64,000 bases of DNA from Elephas maximus indicus (taxonomy: Eukaryota; Chordata; Mammalia; Proboscidea; Elephantidae). The stretch spans positions 12,185,001 through 12,249,000 of the forward strand of contig NC_064842.1 in assembly GCF_024166365.1 (NCBI RefSeq), given 5' to 3'. Of the stretch, positions 10,301 through 25,300 are shown piece by piece (within the stretch, counting starts at the first letter, position 1; the number at the start of each line of letters is the position of its first letter). The translations under genes were made by a program, and so were the position numbers. The notes beneath the pieces are model-generated. The model was not told the DNA's origin, searched no databases, and was given only the letters and a program-made list of their open reading frames with translations.

Positions 10301-13300
10301 CAGTAATACAATAGGTCTCATACGAAGTTCTTCAGGTACTCTCTGGTACGCAGTAAACGTTCAATAAATATTAGCTATCATTATTACTTAAAAGTTACTT
10401 TAAAATTATATGCTACGAGGAATTATTATCCAAATCAAGTTGCCATTATTATACAAATACACCACGGATCTGACAGCTGAGCCCAAGAATGCTAAGTGCT
10501 CTTCAGTAACTGAATTTAGCAAACGCATATTTAGCACCTATGTGCTCCCTGCGGTAGAATTTCTAGAGGTTCAAAAATGAACAGCGCACTTCTCTGATTT
10601 CCAGAACTTTATTCCCCAGCATACGTTTATGTACCGCTTTAGACTTAAAAAGTGGTTTACAGTGAGTGCGCCAACATACCACACTAAACATTTTCAGCAC
10701 TGTTTTAGCTCCAGGGTCAAGTCAGATTTGAAGTCTGAACAAGTTCCCGCTGACACTGAATTTTCTAACCAACCAAAATGGATATAATAAATAAAAGAAA
10801 CTTAACTTTATGGTATCTCTGTCATTCCTTTTCTTATTCAAAATGTGGCACTAACCATACTAGGAGCAGAGGTATTTTCTGGATACCCAGCTCACAGTAG
10901 ACTTGATAAATACTTGTTGAATGAATAACCAATGATTCTCTTGTGAGGCTCTAAAAATCACACTGAGAATGGCTGAAAATTGCCTCCGAGGTGATCTTAG
11001 AAGCTGACAACACACAGAAGAAATCGACTCTTCACGAAAAGCTTTACCAAGGGTCTTTAGCAAAGAGTGAGGGTGACCCCTCTCCATTCTTATTTCCAGT
11101 ATGAAAACACATACTAGCAGTGCAGTGCTAAGTACCATACTTACCCAATAGCACAAACAAATCTTGAGAGAATTTTTATAACTGATGCTCATGACTTTGT
11201 ACTTTCTTGCTCTGATATACTCATAAAGACAGCTGAAGACACAGTTCAAGAAACCCAAAAACATAAGCAAAGAACTTTATATAAATAGTCATGGATATTA
11301 GCTAAAATACTGGGAAATATTACTTATGCTAGTCCAATAACACTGTTTGTGTTTCTTACTTACCCCATTAAGGTCTGTTTCAGATATTTTGCCAAATATT
11401 TCCATGCAGTTATATTCTTAGTGCAGCCAGCAAAATCTAAGATTGCAAATAATACCTCCAGCCCCAGTTTATGGTGTTCTTCTTTATCTGCAATAATCAA
11501 ACCAGTCCAAGTTTACGTACTTTGTGAAATACACAAAGCGAAAAAATATATATACAGCTGATTAAAACATTACTGAGTCATATGCCCTCTGGTTTGGGTT
11601 AATAGTTTAAAACACCTCACTATGCTGACACTCTACTGTAATGAATTTGAGCATTTCAATAATTTAGTCCATGCTAACGAGGTCAGCGTGGGAGTCTGAT
11701 CCCTACATGGGTTATAGGCCTCAATTTATATGCCACTGAGAATGTTATTTAAAGCAGTTGCACTATTTGGCCATGTTATGTATGTTCTCTTCTATTAGGA
11801 GAGGGAGGCAGCCATTCCAATACCAACTGAGCTTACTGAGATGATTTTCTTCAACAAAGGAATATATTCTTTTCTAAGCTGACCTGAAGCCTAGTAGGGA
11901 TTAAAACGAGGTGAATTATATAAATTGAAGCCTTTTCTCTTTTGCTGACCACTGCCTATGTTCTACAGCAGGGATGAGCAAACTTTTTCTGTAAAGGGTC
12001 AGAGAGTAAATATTTTAGACTTTGTGGTCCACACAGTCAGTCACAAGTTCTCAGCTCTGCCACTGTAGTGAGAATGCAGCCACGGACCGTACGTCACGAG
12101 TGAGCATGGCTGTGTTCCAGCAGATCCTTATTTGGGGGTGGACGTGACCCACTGGTTATAGTCTGCCTGCCCCGCTTGTCTGAATAAAGAGATATAAAAC
12201 AAAAATTATTTACCTGAATTTCTAAGTATTCTATGGAATTCTAACATCAGTTTATGAGATGGTACAATCTGGTACAAAATCTGGAAGATAGAATAATTTT
12301 GCCATTTTTACACACTCAGGGCATTTCCAAATTCCAGCGTGCTTTCAAAGGAAGCTCTTGTCTAATGTGCTTTCAGTAAATAAACCAGGGATTTAGAAGA
12401 TAATCTGCTCCTGTCCACCTTCAGTTAGGGTACAGAAAGCAGTTCCTATAAAGCTTAAAACAAAAAAAAAAGATCATCAGTAGAACTGGGGAAATAGATG
12501 GGGACCTCATACACTTCTGGAGTCCTGGTGGCACAGTGGCTGAAGTGCTCAGCTGCTAATCGAAAGGTCGGAGGTTCAAACCCATCGGCCACTCTGAGAC
12601 AGAAAGATGTGGCAGTCTGCTTCCATGAAGACTTCCAGGCTTGGAAACCCTTTAGGGCAGTTCTACCCTGTCCTGCAGGGTCGCTAAGAGTTGGAACCTG
12701 TTCAACAGCACTTTCCATTCCACCAGGAGTGTATGAAGAAAACAGAACCAAATCCACTGCCGTCGAGTCAACTCCAACTCATGGCAACCCCGTGTGTTAC
12801 AGAGCAGAGCTGAGCCACAGGGTTTTATCGACTGCAATCTTTACGGAACCAGACTGCCAGCACTTTCTTCCACGGCACTGCTTGGTGGGTTCAAACACCC
12901 AATCTATAAGTTAGTAATTGAAGCAAAGAGTTTGTGCCACCTAGGAGTAATGTGAGTTCTAATTTCTCCACATCCTTGCCAACACTTATTACTGTCTGTC
13001 TTTTTGAGTCTAGCCATCCTAGAGGGTGTAAAGTGGTATCTCATTGTGGTTTGATTTGCACTTCAAGTATCTTTTAATGTGCATACTGCCAATCTGCATA
13101 CCTTTCTTAGAAAAACATCTATTCAGGCCTTTTGCCATTTTTTAAACTTATCTTTTTGTTATTGAGTTGTAAGAGTCGTGTATATATTCTAGATATAAGT
13201 CCCTTATCAAACATGTGATTTGCAAATATTTTCTCCCATTTTGTGGGATGCCTTTTCACTTTCCATAATGGCTTCATTTGAAACACAAAAGTTTTTAGTT

Positions 13301-16300
13301 TTGATGAAGTCCAGTTGTGTGGGACAAAGAACTCAATTTGGCCTTTTGTCTCTGGTTCCCGAAAATAACCTTTGGAATCTGCCAGAAATCAAGGTGCCTT
13401 TGTTTTCTAAAATAGCCAGGCAATACTTCAACAGGTATAAATGTAACAGGAACCCCAAAGACCAAACCTGGGAAATAACTTCAGGAAAGGAGGTGGGGGC
13501 ATGATGCAACAAATCAAGCATATTCATTTATTTGATCAATCACGCAATGAGGCCCCAGTGACTATTATTAAGGACTATGGACCTTGGAGCTTCCTTTGAG
13601 CTTCCGGATTGATGATGAATGTGGGAAGACCTGCACGCTTCAGTGAACATGGGGCTCCGTGTAGAAAACTTCCCCCAGACCTCGCCTGTGCATCTTCTTC
13701 TGTGGCTCTGCTGAGAAAGTTATAGTGAGTATCGCCCTTGCTGTAAGTTCTGTGAGTCATTCTATCAAATTATTGAACTCACTGGGGGCAGTGAGGGCCA
13801 GCAGGGCCTGGTATCTGCCTATCTGGCAGTTGACTAGAATGGCAGGACTGAGTCTTTCTAAGCTGCAAAGACCCAGCGTTGGGTGGCTGGTAGGCAGAAG
13901 AGGCTGAGCAGGTGTTGTTTTATAAAGACCTACCTCCGGGTGGTTCGGGTCAAACAGACAGAAAACGTCACATGAGTGGCTGGTGTCAGAGATGAAGAAG
14001 TGGGAAACGGGGACGTGAGTTACCTTCCCAGTGTGGGATTTGGCCTTACATCTAATATTAACCTACCAGTTTAGCTGTTTTTTTCTTTTGTTGTTCATTC
14101 TTTTGCTGTCGTATTTAAGAATCCTTTGCCAAATCCAAGGTCATGAAGATTTACCCCTGTGTTTTCTTCCAAGAGTTTAATCGTTTTAGCTGTTTCCTAT
14201 AACATTTTAAAATCTTTTAAAAACATTATTAATGATCGGCAACCCGAGTGAAGGTATCATCTTGCTTTTGTTAACTCTCCTTAATATTTCATTGTACAAA
14301 CAGGTCAAAAGGTTATTTTGAAGAGCAGAATTAAAACAGCAACTTTAAAAGTATGTTTAATAAAACAAAGCCTGTTGGACAACTCTTAAACATATCGTTT
14401 CTACCTGGAAGGTTTGACAAATGTGAAAGTATACTTTAAAGCTAACTGGTCTTTTAAAAGAAGCCTGATAGATGAGGATTTTTCTCAGTGTCATTTTTGT
14501 AATTTATTCAGTTCTACAGTTTTAAAAGAAGAGACACTGCTCTTGGTTTCCTCAGCAATTCAGCATCAATGTCTACTTCCAGTGCTTTTACTCTAAATGC
14601 TCCATGCATTGCTCTCTGCCCAAGGAAAATACACCTGGCAAAGATGGGCAAAGCATATCATGTATTTCCAGTTCTACAGGGGAGGGACAAAAATATGGTA
14701 TGAGACAAAATAATGACTGAAAACTTCCCAAATTTGCTGGAAAAAACGCCAATTTAAAAATCCAAAAAAAGCTCAGCAAACCTCAACCATGATAAATAAA
14801 AGGAAAACCTAGGCTTCATCTGAGTCTGAAATTCAAAGACAAATAGAGGAATTCTGAAAATAGCCACAGGAGCCAAGCACAATACACAGGGGGGAGTTAA
14901 GATAAAATGATGGCTTATTTCTCATCAAAACAACAGAAAGACAATGTAACAGCATCATAAAATACTTATAGAAATAAAAGTCGACCAGAATTCTACACCC
15001 AGCAAAACTATCTTTCGAAAACTGAAGATAAAATAAAGACTCAGAAAATCGTGGCCAGAAGCCCGCAGTACAAGAAACGTTCTGCAGACTGAAAGACAGT
15101 GACATCATATGGCAACTCCCATTCTGGAGGAAGAAATGAAGATCACCAAAATGATAAATATGCAAGTAAAAACAAATGATATATATATATATATATATTC
15201 TTTCAATAATTTATTTAAAAGACATGTGGCTATTTAAATTAAAAAAAAAAAAAAACACTATTACAGTATGGGGTTTCTGATATACATAAAAAACCTAACC
15301 GTAAAATAAAGGACAGGGTGGTAAATAAAACTATACCGAGGAAAGGATGCTGTATGTTTTATGTAATGCAGCACAGTCCTAACGCTCAAGTAGACTGATA
15401 AATGGGAAAATGTGTCTTATAATTACTCAAGCAAACACTACAAAATATAAAAAATCTAGAATAGTCAAATACATGGGGACAGAAAGCAGACGAGTGGCTA
15501 CCAAGGCCCGGGAGGACAGGGAGAAGCGGAAGTTGTTGCTTCATGGGCAGAGTCGCTGTCTGGGAGGTGGAAAATTTTGGAAACAAATAGTGGTCATGTT
15601 TGCACAACCATGAGTGTGATTAGTACCAATGGACTGCACATTTGAAAACGGCAAAAATGGTGAATTTTATGTTGTGTGTGTTTTACCACAATAAAAATAG
15701 TTAAAGCACGTATACTTCCAAGAAAACCACTACAAAATATTTCAGAGAAAAATTAAAGGCCTAAATAAATGGAGATATAGACCATGTTACCACTTTGAAA
15801 AACTCAGTATTAAGATATTAATTCTCTCCAAACTGATCTATAGGCTCAAAACCCCAGCAGGATTTTTTTTTTTTTTTTTGTAGTAATAGACAAACTGATT
15901 TTAAAATATATATAGAAACTCAAAGGACCTAGAAAATCCAAAAATAGTTTTGAAAAGGGAAGACAAATTTAAATTTGTATGACTTTCAGCACATGATTCC
16001 AAGACTTGCTATAAAGCTACAGTAATCAAGACAGGAGGTATGGGTATAATGATGGAAATATACTTAAGCACAACAGTCCATATATGAGGTCAACTGATTT
16101 TCAACAAAGTTACCAATGTAATTCAATGGGGAAAGGATAGCCTTCAGTAAATGGTGCTGGAACAACCATATGGAAAAAATGAACTTTGACCCTCAGCTCC
16201 CTCCAGAGAAAAATTAACTGAAAATCTTAAACCTAAATATAAAAGTTCAACACTCTTAGAAAAAAAACATAGACAAGGCTCTCCACTCTCTTGCAGTAGG

Positions 16301-19300
16301 CAAGGATCTTTTAAACAAAAAACCACTAACCCCAAAAGAATAAAAATCCATAAACCAGATTTCATCATAATTAAAAAATTCTGTATTTTATAAGGCATTG
16401 TTAAGAAAACAAAAAAACAAGCCACAGACTGGGAGAAAATATTCAAAATTCATATACCTGAAAATAAAAAGTATACCCTATTATATTAAAAACAAATAAA
16501 CAAAACCAACTCTTCCTTATCAATAAGACAAATAACTCCCCCTAAAATAGACAAAATACTTGAATAGACACTTCACAAAAGAAGATGGGCTAACAGCACA
16601 TCAGAAGATACTCAACATTATTTGTTATTGAGGAAATGAAAATTGAAACCACAGTGAGATACCCCTACATACCCACTAGGATGGGTATAATTCAAAAGAC
16701 TGATAATACCAAGTGTTGGTGAGGATGTGGAAAAACTGAACTTTCATACATTGCTGCTCGAAGTGTCCATGGCACAGTTACTTCAGAAAACAACTGAGCA
16801 GCTTCTTAAAGAGTTAAACATATACTTTAGCCAGCAATTCCACTCCTAGGTAGCTACCCAAAAGAGATGAAACTATACATGCACAGAGCCTTGTACTTGA
16901 ATGTTCATGGCAGCATACTCATAATGGCCAAAAAGTAAAAATAACCCAAATGTCCATCAAGAACTGAATGTATAAAACAGGACTAGTACTCAAAATAATA
17001 AGGAACAAATCAGTGATACATGCAATAACATGGATGAATCTCAAAAACAGCATGCTGAGCTAGAGAAGCCAGACCCACGAGTACACATGGTTAGATCCCA
17101 TTTGTAGGAAATTCTAGAGAAGATAATTTTAATCTACACTGACAGCAGATCAGTGATTGCCTGTGATTGGGAGTGTTTAGGGTAGGCTGGCTGTAAAGGG
17201 AAATATGGGGACTAATTGGGGTGATGGAAATGTCCTATATCCAGATTATCACGGTGGTGACATGAATATAAATATTTCTCAAAGTGCTCCAATTATAAAC
17301 TTCAAATAAGTACATTTTACTGTATGTAAATTGTATCTCAATAAAGTTGATTTTCAAAAGATACCAATACAGTGCTTTCCAAGCAAGGTGGCAAGCGCTT
17401 GCTGAAACACTGATCCTTTTTCTTCAGGCTCATGCAGAGGGCAAGGAAAATCTGCCTGGATCCTTCAGCTGGGAGCAGTGTGCTCTTGCTCACCTCAGTG
17501 TAATTTTCTACAGGTGCTATAATATGCAAGTTGAAAAGCACTGACCTAAGGACATTTTAAAGTAGACCCCTCCCCCAGCCCTGTTCAAACATTGAAATAA
17601 AAAATTCTATACCTTAAGCACACTTATCAGTTTCTCTTTTGGTGCCTTCTCTCTCTTTAGAAAGTTGTATAAGTAGACATGGGCATTCGGGTTTGATGGG
17701 AACTTTTCATCATACGCATAATTGGTGAGGACCTCTCGGGCGCCATCTTGATCCCCATAGAATTCCAGCATCTACATAAAAATAAGTCGTAACAGCCTAG
17801 CTAGATTCTGTCAGATAGCTACGTAAAAGATAATAAACAAATTTACTGGTGGAGACTAAAGATCACGAAACTGACCAACAGTAACGCCAGTTTTTGCTTT
17901 CACCAGCATATATTACAAGCTTTATGGAACAGAGAAAATCACTTCTAACAAGGCTTACATGGTTTCCCATTTTGTCCTTATGATATTTTGCCATTGAAAA
18001 ATGCAGCACCTTCAACCTAAGAACTGCTCCTGTAATAAGGGATAAAGTCCTCAAAGCAGGGCACCCTAACAACTGGAAAAAGATCACGTGATGCAACCAA
18101 CCTCAGTGCCCTGCATAACTTCAGCCACAAAAGGAGCACATGGATCCTAACTTCTCTCACTTCGTCCCCGTCCTTACACAGAATTCCCAGATTCACCGGC
18201 ATATAGTTTCAGAAAGTATCTTCTCACAGCACAATTACCACTTCGGCACTCATCAAACTTTTATCAAGCACATTATTTTCCAGGCTTATTTCTAGTGCCC
18301 AGTGTCAAGGCACTCTATCCTTCCACAAGGACTCGGGGATGTAAGGATACCATTATGAACAACACTGTGGCCTAGTTTCAGATTTTTCTGCTTTCCTTTT
18401 ATAAACCTCATCAAATCATTAAAAAAAAAAAAAAACCATTCTGCTAGTCTTTTAAGCTTAACAACAGTAAAGAACTAAAATTTACAACTATACTTCTATT
18501 AATTTATTAGCATTTAGTCAAAGCAGGTTATCTAGGGGTGAAAATGAACACAAAGTAACATTAACGGCATTGTTTTTTTTTTTTTTTGGTAAAATAAATT
18601 ATTCAGATGACTCAAAAAGAGAGACCATATTCTTTTTACTACAATTCTCTCCATTAGTTCTCTTCTGAAAAAAAAGATCAGGCACAGGCTTACCAAAAAC
18701 ATGAACTTAATAACACTTTATGCAAAGTCTACTTACCTCTACATAACTCTTCACGAAAGGGTCCCAAACTCCAGGAATCTGAATCAATGCGGACAGATTT
18801 ACAGATGTCTTCCAGCTGTGGCTGCGCATATTCTGCGTTGCTGTGCCGTAAGCATAGTCTTCCTCATCTGCCCATGATAAGATTTGAAAAAGTCATTCAG
18901 TGTTGAGGACTTCTGCTCAATTAGTAACCAGAAAACTATCCACGAAGGAAAGCTCAGCCCTGCAGCTTCACTGCTGAATTGTAACAAACATCTAAAGGAA
19001 AATAATACTATTTAAGAAAACACACAAAATGGGAGAAAAAATTTGCAAATCACATATCTGATATAACTGCTAAGTGACTTGTATCTAGAATATATAAAGA
19101 GCTCTTACAAGTCAACAATAAAAAGACAAATAACCCAATTAAAATACGAGCAAAGGATCTGAACACACATTTCTCCAAGGAAAATACACAAATGGCCCCA
19201 TAAACACATGAGGAGATGGGCAACATTATTAGACATTAAACCTGTTGCCGTCCAGTCGATTATGACTCATGGTGACCCTACAGGACAGAGTAGAACTGCT

Positions 19301-22300
19301 CCGTAGGGTTTCCAAGGACTGGCTGGTGGATTCAAACTGCCAACCTTTCGATTCACAGCCGAGCTCTTAACCACGGCATCATCACTAGTCATTAGGGAAA
19401 CGCAAATTCAAAACCACAATGAAATAGCACTTCACACTGATTAAGATGGCTATAATACAAAGGACAGACAATAACAAGTGCTGGGAAAGATGTAGAGAAA
19501 TTGGGACCCTCACATATGCTGGCGGCAACGTAAAATGCTGCAGCCACTTCGGAAAACAATTTGGAAGTTCCTCAAAAGATTAAACAGAGTAAAATTAAAC
19601 AGGACCCACACCTCACACCATGCACAAAAACTAATTCCAAATGGATCAAAAATCTAAATGTACAACCTATAAAGATCACATAAGAAAAAACAGAATCAAC
19701 CCTAGAGGCCCTAATACACGAAATTAACAGGATACAAACCATAATGAACAACGCACAAACTCCACAAGATGAGCTAGATAACCGTGATCTTCTAAAAATT
19801 AAACACTTATGCTCATCAAGACTTCACTAAAAGAGTAAAAAGAGAACCTACAGGCTGGGAAAAAATTTCTGGCTATTACAAATCCTACAAAGGTCTAATC
19901 TCTAAAATCTACAGGAAAATCCAGCACCTCTACAACAAAAACACAAATAATCCAATTAAAAAATGGGCAAAGGAAATGAACAGACACTTCAGTAAAGACA
20001 TTCAAGCAGCGAAAAGGCACATGAGGAAATGCTCACAATCACTAGCCATTAGAGGAATCAAAATCAAAATCATGATGAGATACCATCTCACCCCAGCATT
20101 CCTGTAGTTGTTAGGTGCCCTCAAGTCGGTTCCGACTCATAGCGAACCTATGCACAACACTGCGAAACACTGCCCGGTCCTGCGCCATCCTTATAAATGT
20201 TGTTATGCTTGAGCTCATTGTTGCAGCCACTGTGTAAATCCACCTCGTTGAGGGTCTTCCTCTTTTCCGCTGACCCTGTACTCTACCAAGCATGATGTCC
20301 TTCTCCAGAGACTGATCCCTCCTGACATGTCCAAAGTATGTAAGACGAAGTCTCGCCATCCTTGACTCTAAGGAGCATTCCAGCCGCACTTCTTCTAAGA
20401 CAGATTTGTTCTTTCTTTTGGCAGTCCATGGTATATTCAATATTCTTCACCAACACCACAATTCAAAGGCGTCAACTCTTCTTCGGTCTTCCTTATTCAC
20501 TGTCCAGCTTTCACATGCATATGATGTGATTGAAAATACCATGGCCTGGGTCAGGCACACCTTAGTCTTCAGGGTGACATCTTTGCTCTTCAACACTTTG
20601 AAGAGGTGCTTTACAGCAGATTTACCCAATGCAACGCGTCTTTTGATTTCTTGACTGCTACTTCCATGGCTGTTAATTGTGGATGCAAGTAAAATGAAAT
20701 CCTTGACAACTTCAATCGTTTCTCCGTTTATCATGATGTTGCTCGCCGGTCCAGTTGTGAGGATTTTTGTTTTCTTTATGTTGAGGTGTAAACCATACTG
20801 AAGGCTGTGGTCTTTGATCTTCATTAGTAAGTGCTTCAAGTCCTCTTCACTTTCAGCAAGCAAGGTTGTGTCATCTGCATAACGCAGGTTGTTAATGAGT
20901 CTTCCTCCATTCCTGATGTCCCCTTCTTCTTCATATAGTCCAGTTTCTCATATTATCTGTTCAGCATACAGATTAAGCAGGTATGGTGACAGAATACAAC
21001 CCTGACGTACACCTTTCCTGACTTTAAACCAATCAGTATCCCCTTGTTCTGTCCGAACAACTGTCTCTTGATCTATGTAAAGGTTCCTCATGAGCACAAT
21101 TAAGTGTTCTGGAATTCCCATTCTTCTCAGTGTTATCCATAGTTTTGTTATGATCCACACAGTCGAATGCTTCTGCATAATCAATAAAACACAGGTAAAC
21201 ATCCTTCTGGTATTCTCTGCTTTCAGCCAGGATCCATCTGACATCAGCAATGATATCCCTAGTTCCACGTTCTCTTCTGAAACCCGCCTGAATTTCTGGC
21301 AGTTCCCTGTCAATATACTGCTGCAGTCATTTTTGAAAGACTTTCAGCAAAATTTTGCTTGCGTATGATATTAATGATATTGTTCTATAATTGCCACATT
21401 TGGCTGGATCACCTTTCTTCAGAATAGGCATAAATATGGATCTCTTCCAATCAGTTGGCCAGGAAGCTGTCTTCCATATTTCTTGGCAGAGACGAGTGAG
21501 CACCTCCAGCGCTGCATCTGTTTCTTAAAACATCTCAATTGATATTCCATCAATTCCTAGAGCCTTGTTTTTCGCCAATACCTTCAGAGCAGCTTGGACT
21601 TTTTCCTTCAGTACCATCGGTTCCTGGTCATATGCCACCTCTCGAAATGGTTGAACATCGACTAATTCTTTTTGGTATAATGACTCTGTGTATTCCTTCT
21701 ATCTTCTTTTGATGCTTCCTGTGTTGCTTAATATTTTCCCCATGGAATCCTTCACTATCGCAACTCGAGGCTTGAATTTTTTCTTCAGGTCTTTCAGATT
21801 GAGAAACACCGAGTGCGTTCTTCCCTTTTGGTTTTCCATCTCCAGCTCTTTGCACATGTCAAAATACTTTACTTTGTCTTCTCGAGAGGCCCTTTCAAAT
21901 CTTCTGTTCAGTTCTTTTACTTCATCAATTCTTCCTTTTGCTTTAGATGCTCGACGCTCAAGAGCAAGTTTCAGAGTCTCCTCTGACATCCATCTTGGTC
22001 TTTTCTTTCTTTCCTGTCTTTTCAATGACCTCTTGCTTTCTTCATGGATGATGTCCTTGATGTCATTCCACAACTCGTCTGGTCTTCGGTCACCAGCGTT
22101 CAATACGTCAAATCTATTCTTCAGATGGTCTCTAAATTGAGGTGGGATATACTCAAGGTCATATTTTGGCTCTCATGGACTTGCTCTGATTTTCTTCAGT
22201 TTCTGCTTGAACTTGCATATGAGCAATTGATGGTCTGTTCCACAGTCGGCCCCTGGCTTTGTTCTGACTGATGACATTGAGCTTTTCCATCATCTCTTTC

Positions 22301-25300
22301 CAGAGATGTAGTCAATTTGATTTCTGTGTGTTCCATCCGGCGAGGTCCATGCGTGTAGTCACTGCTTATGTTGGTGAAAGAAGGTATTTGCAATGAAGGA
22401 GTCGTTGGTCTTGCAAAATTCTATCATTCGATCTCCAGCACTGTTTCTATCACCAAGGCCGGATTTCCCAACTACTGATCCTTCTTTGTTTCCAAATTTT
22501 GCCTTCCAATCGCCAGTAATTATCCATGCATCTTGATTGCATGTTCGATTAATTTCAGACTGCGGCAGCTGATAAAAATCTTCTATTTCTTCATCTTTGG
22601 CCCTAGTGGTTGGTGTGTAAATTTGAATAACAGTCGTATTAACTGGTCTTCCTTGTAGGCGTATGGATATTATTCTATCACTGACAGCACTGTACTTCAG
22701 GACAGATCTTGCAAGGTTCTTTTTGACGATGAATGTAACACCATTTCTCTTGGAGTTGTCATTCCCAGCATAGTAGACCATATGATTGTCTGATTCAAAA
22801 TGGCCAATACCAGTCCATTTCAGCTCACTAACGCCTAGGATATCAATGTTTATGTGTTCCACTTCATTTTTGACGATTTCCAATTTTCCTAGATTCATAT
22901 TTCATACATTCCAGGTTCCGATTATTAATGGATGTTTGCAGCTGTTTCTTCTCATTTTGAGTCATGCCACATCAGCAAATGAAGGTCCCGAAAGCTTTAC
23001 TCCATCCACGTCATTAAGGTCAACTCTACTTTCAGGAGGCAGCTCTTCCCCAGTCATCCTTTGAGTGCCTTCCAACCTGGGGGGTTCTTCTTCCAGCACT
23101 ATATCAATGTTCCGCTGCTATTCATAAGGTTTTCACTGGCTAATGCTTTTAAGAAGTAGACTGCCGGGTCCTTCTTCCTAGTCTGTCTTAGTCTGGAAGC
23201 TCAGCTGAAACCTGTCCTCCATGGGTGACCCTGCTGGTATCTGAATATTGGTGGCATAGCTTCCAGCATCACAGCAACACACAAGCTCCCACAGTATGAC
23301 AAACTGACAGACACGTGGGGGCCAGCACCAATCAAAAACACAGAAAATAACAAATGTTGGAGAGACTGTGGGGAAATTGGAACTCTTACGCACTGCTGGT
23401 GGGAATGCAAAATGGTACAACCATTTTCAAAAAACGATATGGCGCTTCCTTAGAAAACTAGAAAAATAAATACCGTACATTCCAGCAATCCCACTCCTAG
23501 GAATATATCCTAGAGAAATAAGAGTTGTCACACAAATAGACATGTGCACAGCCATGTTCACTGCAGCACTGTCCACAATAGCAAAAAGATGAAAACAACC
23601 TAGATGCTCATCAACAGAAGAATGGATAAACAAACTATGTGTCCTGGACGGAACTCTATCCTCCCAAAAGCGTGTGTATCAACTTGCTTAGGCCATGATT
23701 GCCAGTATTGTGTGGTTGTCTTCCATTTTGTGACTGTAATTTTATGTTGAAAGGATTAAGGTAGGATTCTAACACCACCCTACTCAGGTCACATCCCTGA
23801 TCCAAGGTAAAAGGGGTTTCCCTGGGATATGGCCTGTATCACCTTTTCTCTCTCAAGAGATAAAGGGAAGCAAACAGAGAGTTGTGAGCCTCACACCACC
23901 AAGAAAGCAGCACCAGTGCCATAACTGGATATCCATCTGCAAAAAAATGAAACAAGACCCATACCTCACTCCATGCACAAAAACTAACTCAAAATGGATC
24001 AAAGACCTATATATAAAATCTAAAACGATAAAGATCATGGAAGAAAAAATAAGGACAACGTTAGGAGCCCTAATACATGGCATAAACAGTATAGAAAACA
24101 ATATAAAGAACATAGAATAAAAACTAGATAACTGGGAGCTCCTAAAAATCGAACACTTATGCTCATCCAAAGACTTCACCAAAAGAGTAAAAAGACTACC
24201 CACAGACTGGAAAAAAGTTTTTAGCTATGACATTTCTCATCAGCGCCTGATCTCTAAAATCTACATGATACTGCAAAAACTCAACCGCAAAAAGACAAAT
24301 AACCCAATTAAAAAAAGGGCAAAAGACATGAACACACACTTCACTAAAGAAGACATTCAGGCAGCTAACAGATATATGAAGAAATGTTCACAGTCATTAG
24401 CCATTAGAGAAATGCAGATCAAAACTACAATGAGATTTCATCTCACTCCAGCAAGGCTGGCATTAATCCAAAAAACACAAACTAATAAATGTTGGAAGGG
24501 CTGTGGAGAGATTGGAACACTTCTATACTGCGGTGGGAATGTCAAATGGTACAACCACTTTGGAAATCGAGCTGGCGCTTTCTTCAAAAGCTAGAAATAG
24601 AACTACCATACGATCCAGCAATCTCACTCCTTGGAATATATCCTAGAGAAATAAAAGCCTTTACACGAAGAGATTTATGCACACCCATGTTTATTGCAGC
24701 ACTGTTTACAGTAGCCAAAACATGGAAGCAACGAAGGTGCTCATCAATGGATGAATGCATAAATAAATTATGGTATATTTCACAAAATGGAATACTACGC
24801 ATCAATAAAGAACAGTGAGGAATCGGTGAAACATTTCATAACATGGAGGAACCTAGAAGGCATTAAGCTGCGTGAAATTAGTCAGCTGCAAAAGGACAAA
24901 TATTGTATAAAACCACTATTATAAGAACTTGAGAAATAGTTTAAACTGAGAAGAAAACATTCTTTTGTGGTTATGAGGGGGGGAGGGAGGAAAGGTGGGA
25001 GAGGGGTATTCACTAATTAGTAGGAAAGAACTACTTTAGGTGACGGGAAAGACAGCACACAATACAGGGGAGGTCAGCACAACTGGACTAAACCAAAGAA
25101 GTTTCCTGAATAAACTGAATGCTTCGAAGGCCTGCGTAGCAGGGGCAGGGGTCTGGGGACCACGGTTTCAGGGGACATCTAAGTCAACTGGCATAATAAA
25201 ATCTATTAATAAAACATTCTGCATCCCACTTTGAAGAGTGGCGTCTGGGGTCTTCAACCCTAGCAAGCAGCCGTCTGAGATGCATCAATTGGTCTCAACC

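Noticed and set aside
10860-11270. 136-residue minus-strand frame
   Set aside because: It lies in TAF1A intron 9, crosses no splice-consistent boundary and resembles no family I know.
12455-12914. Overlapping frames of 100-138 residues on both strands
   Set aside because: They consist of two AfroSINEs in opposite orientation.
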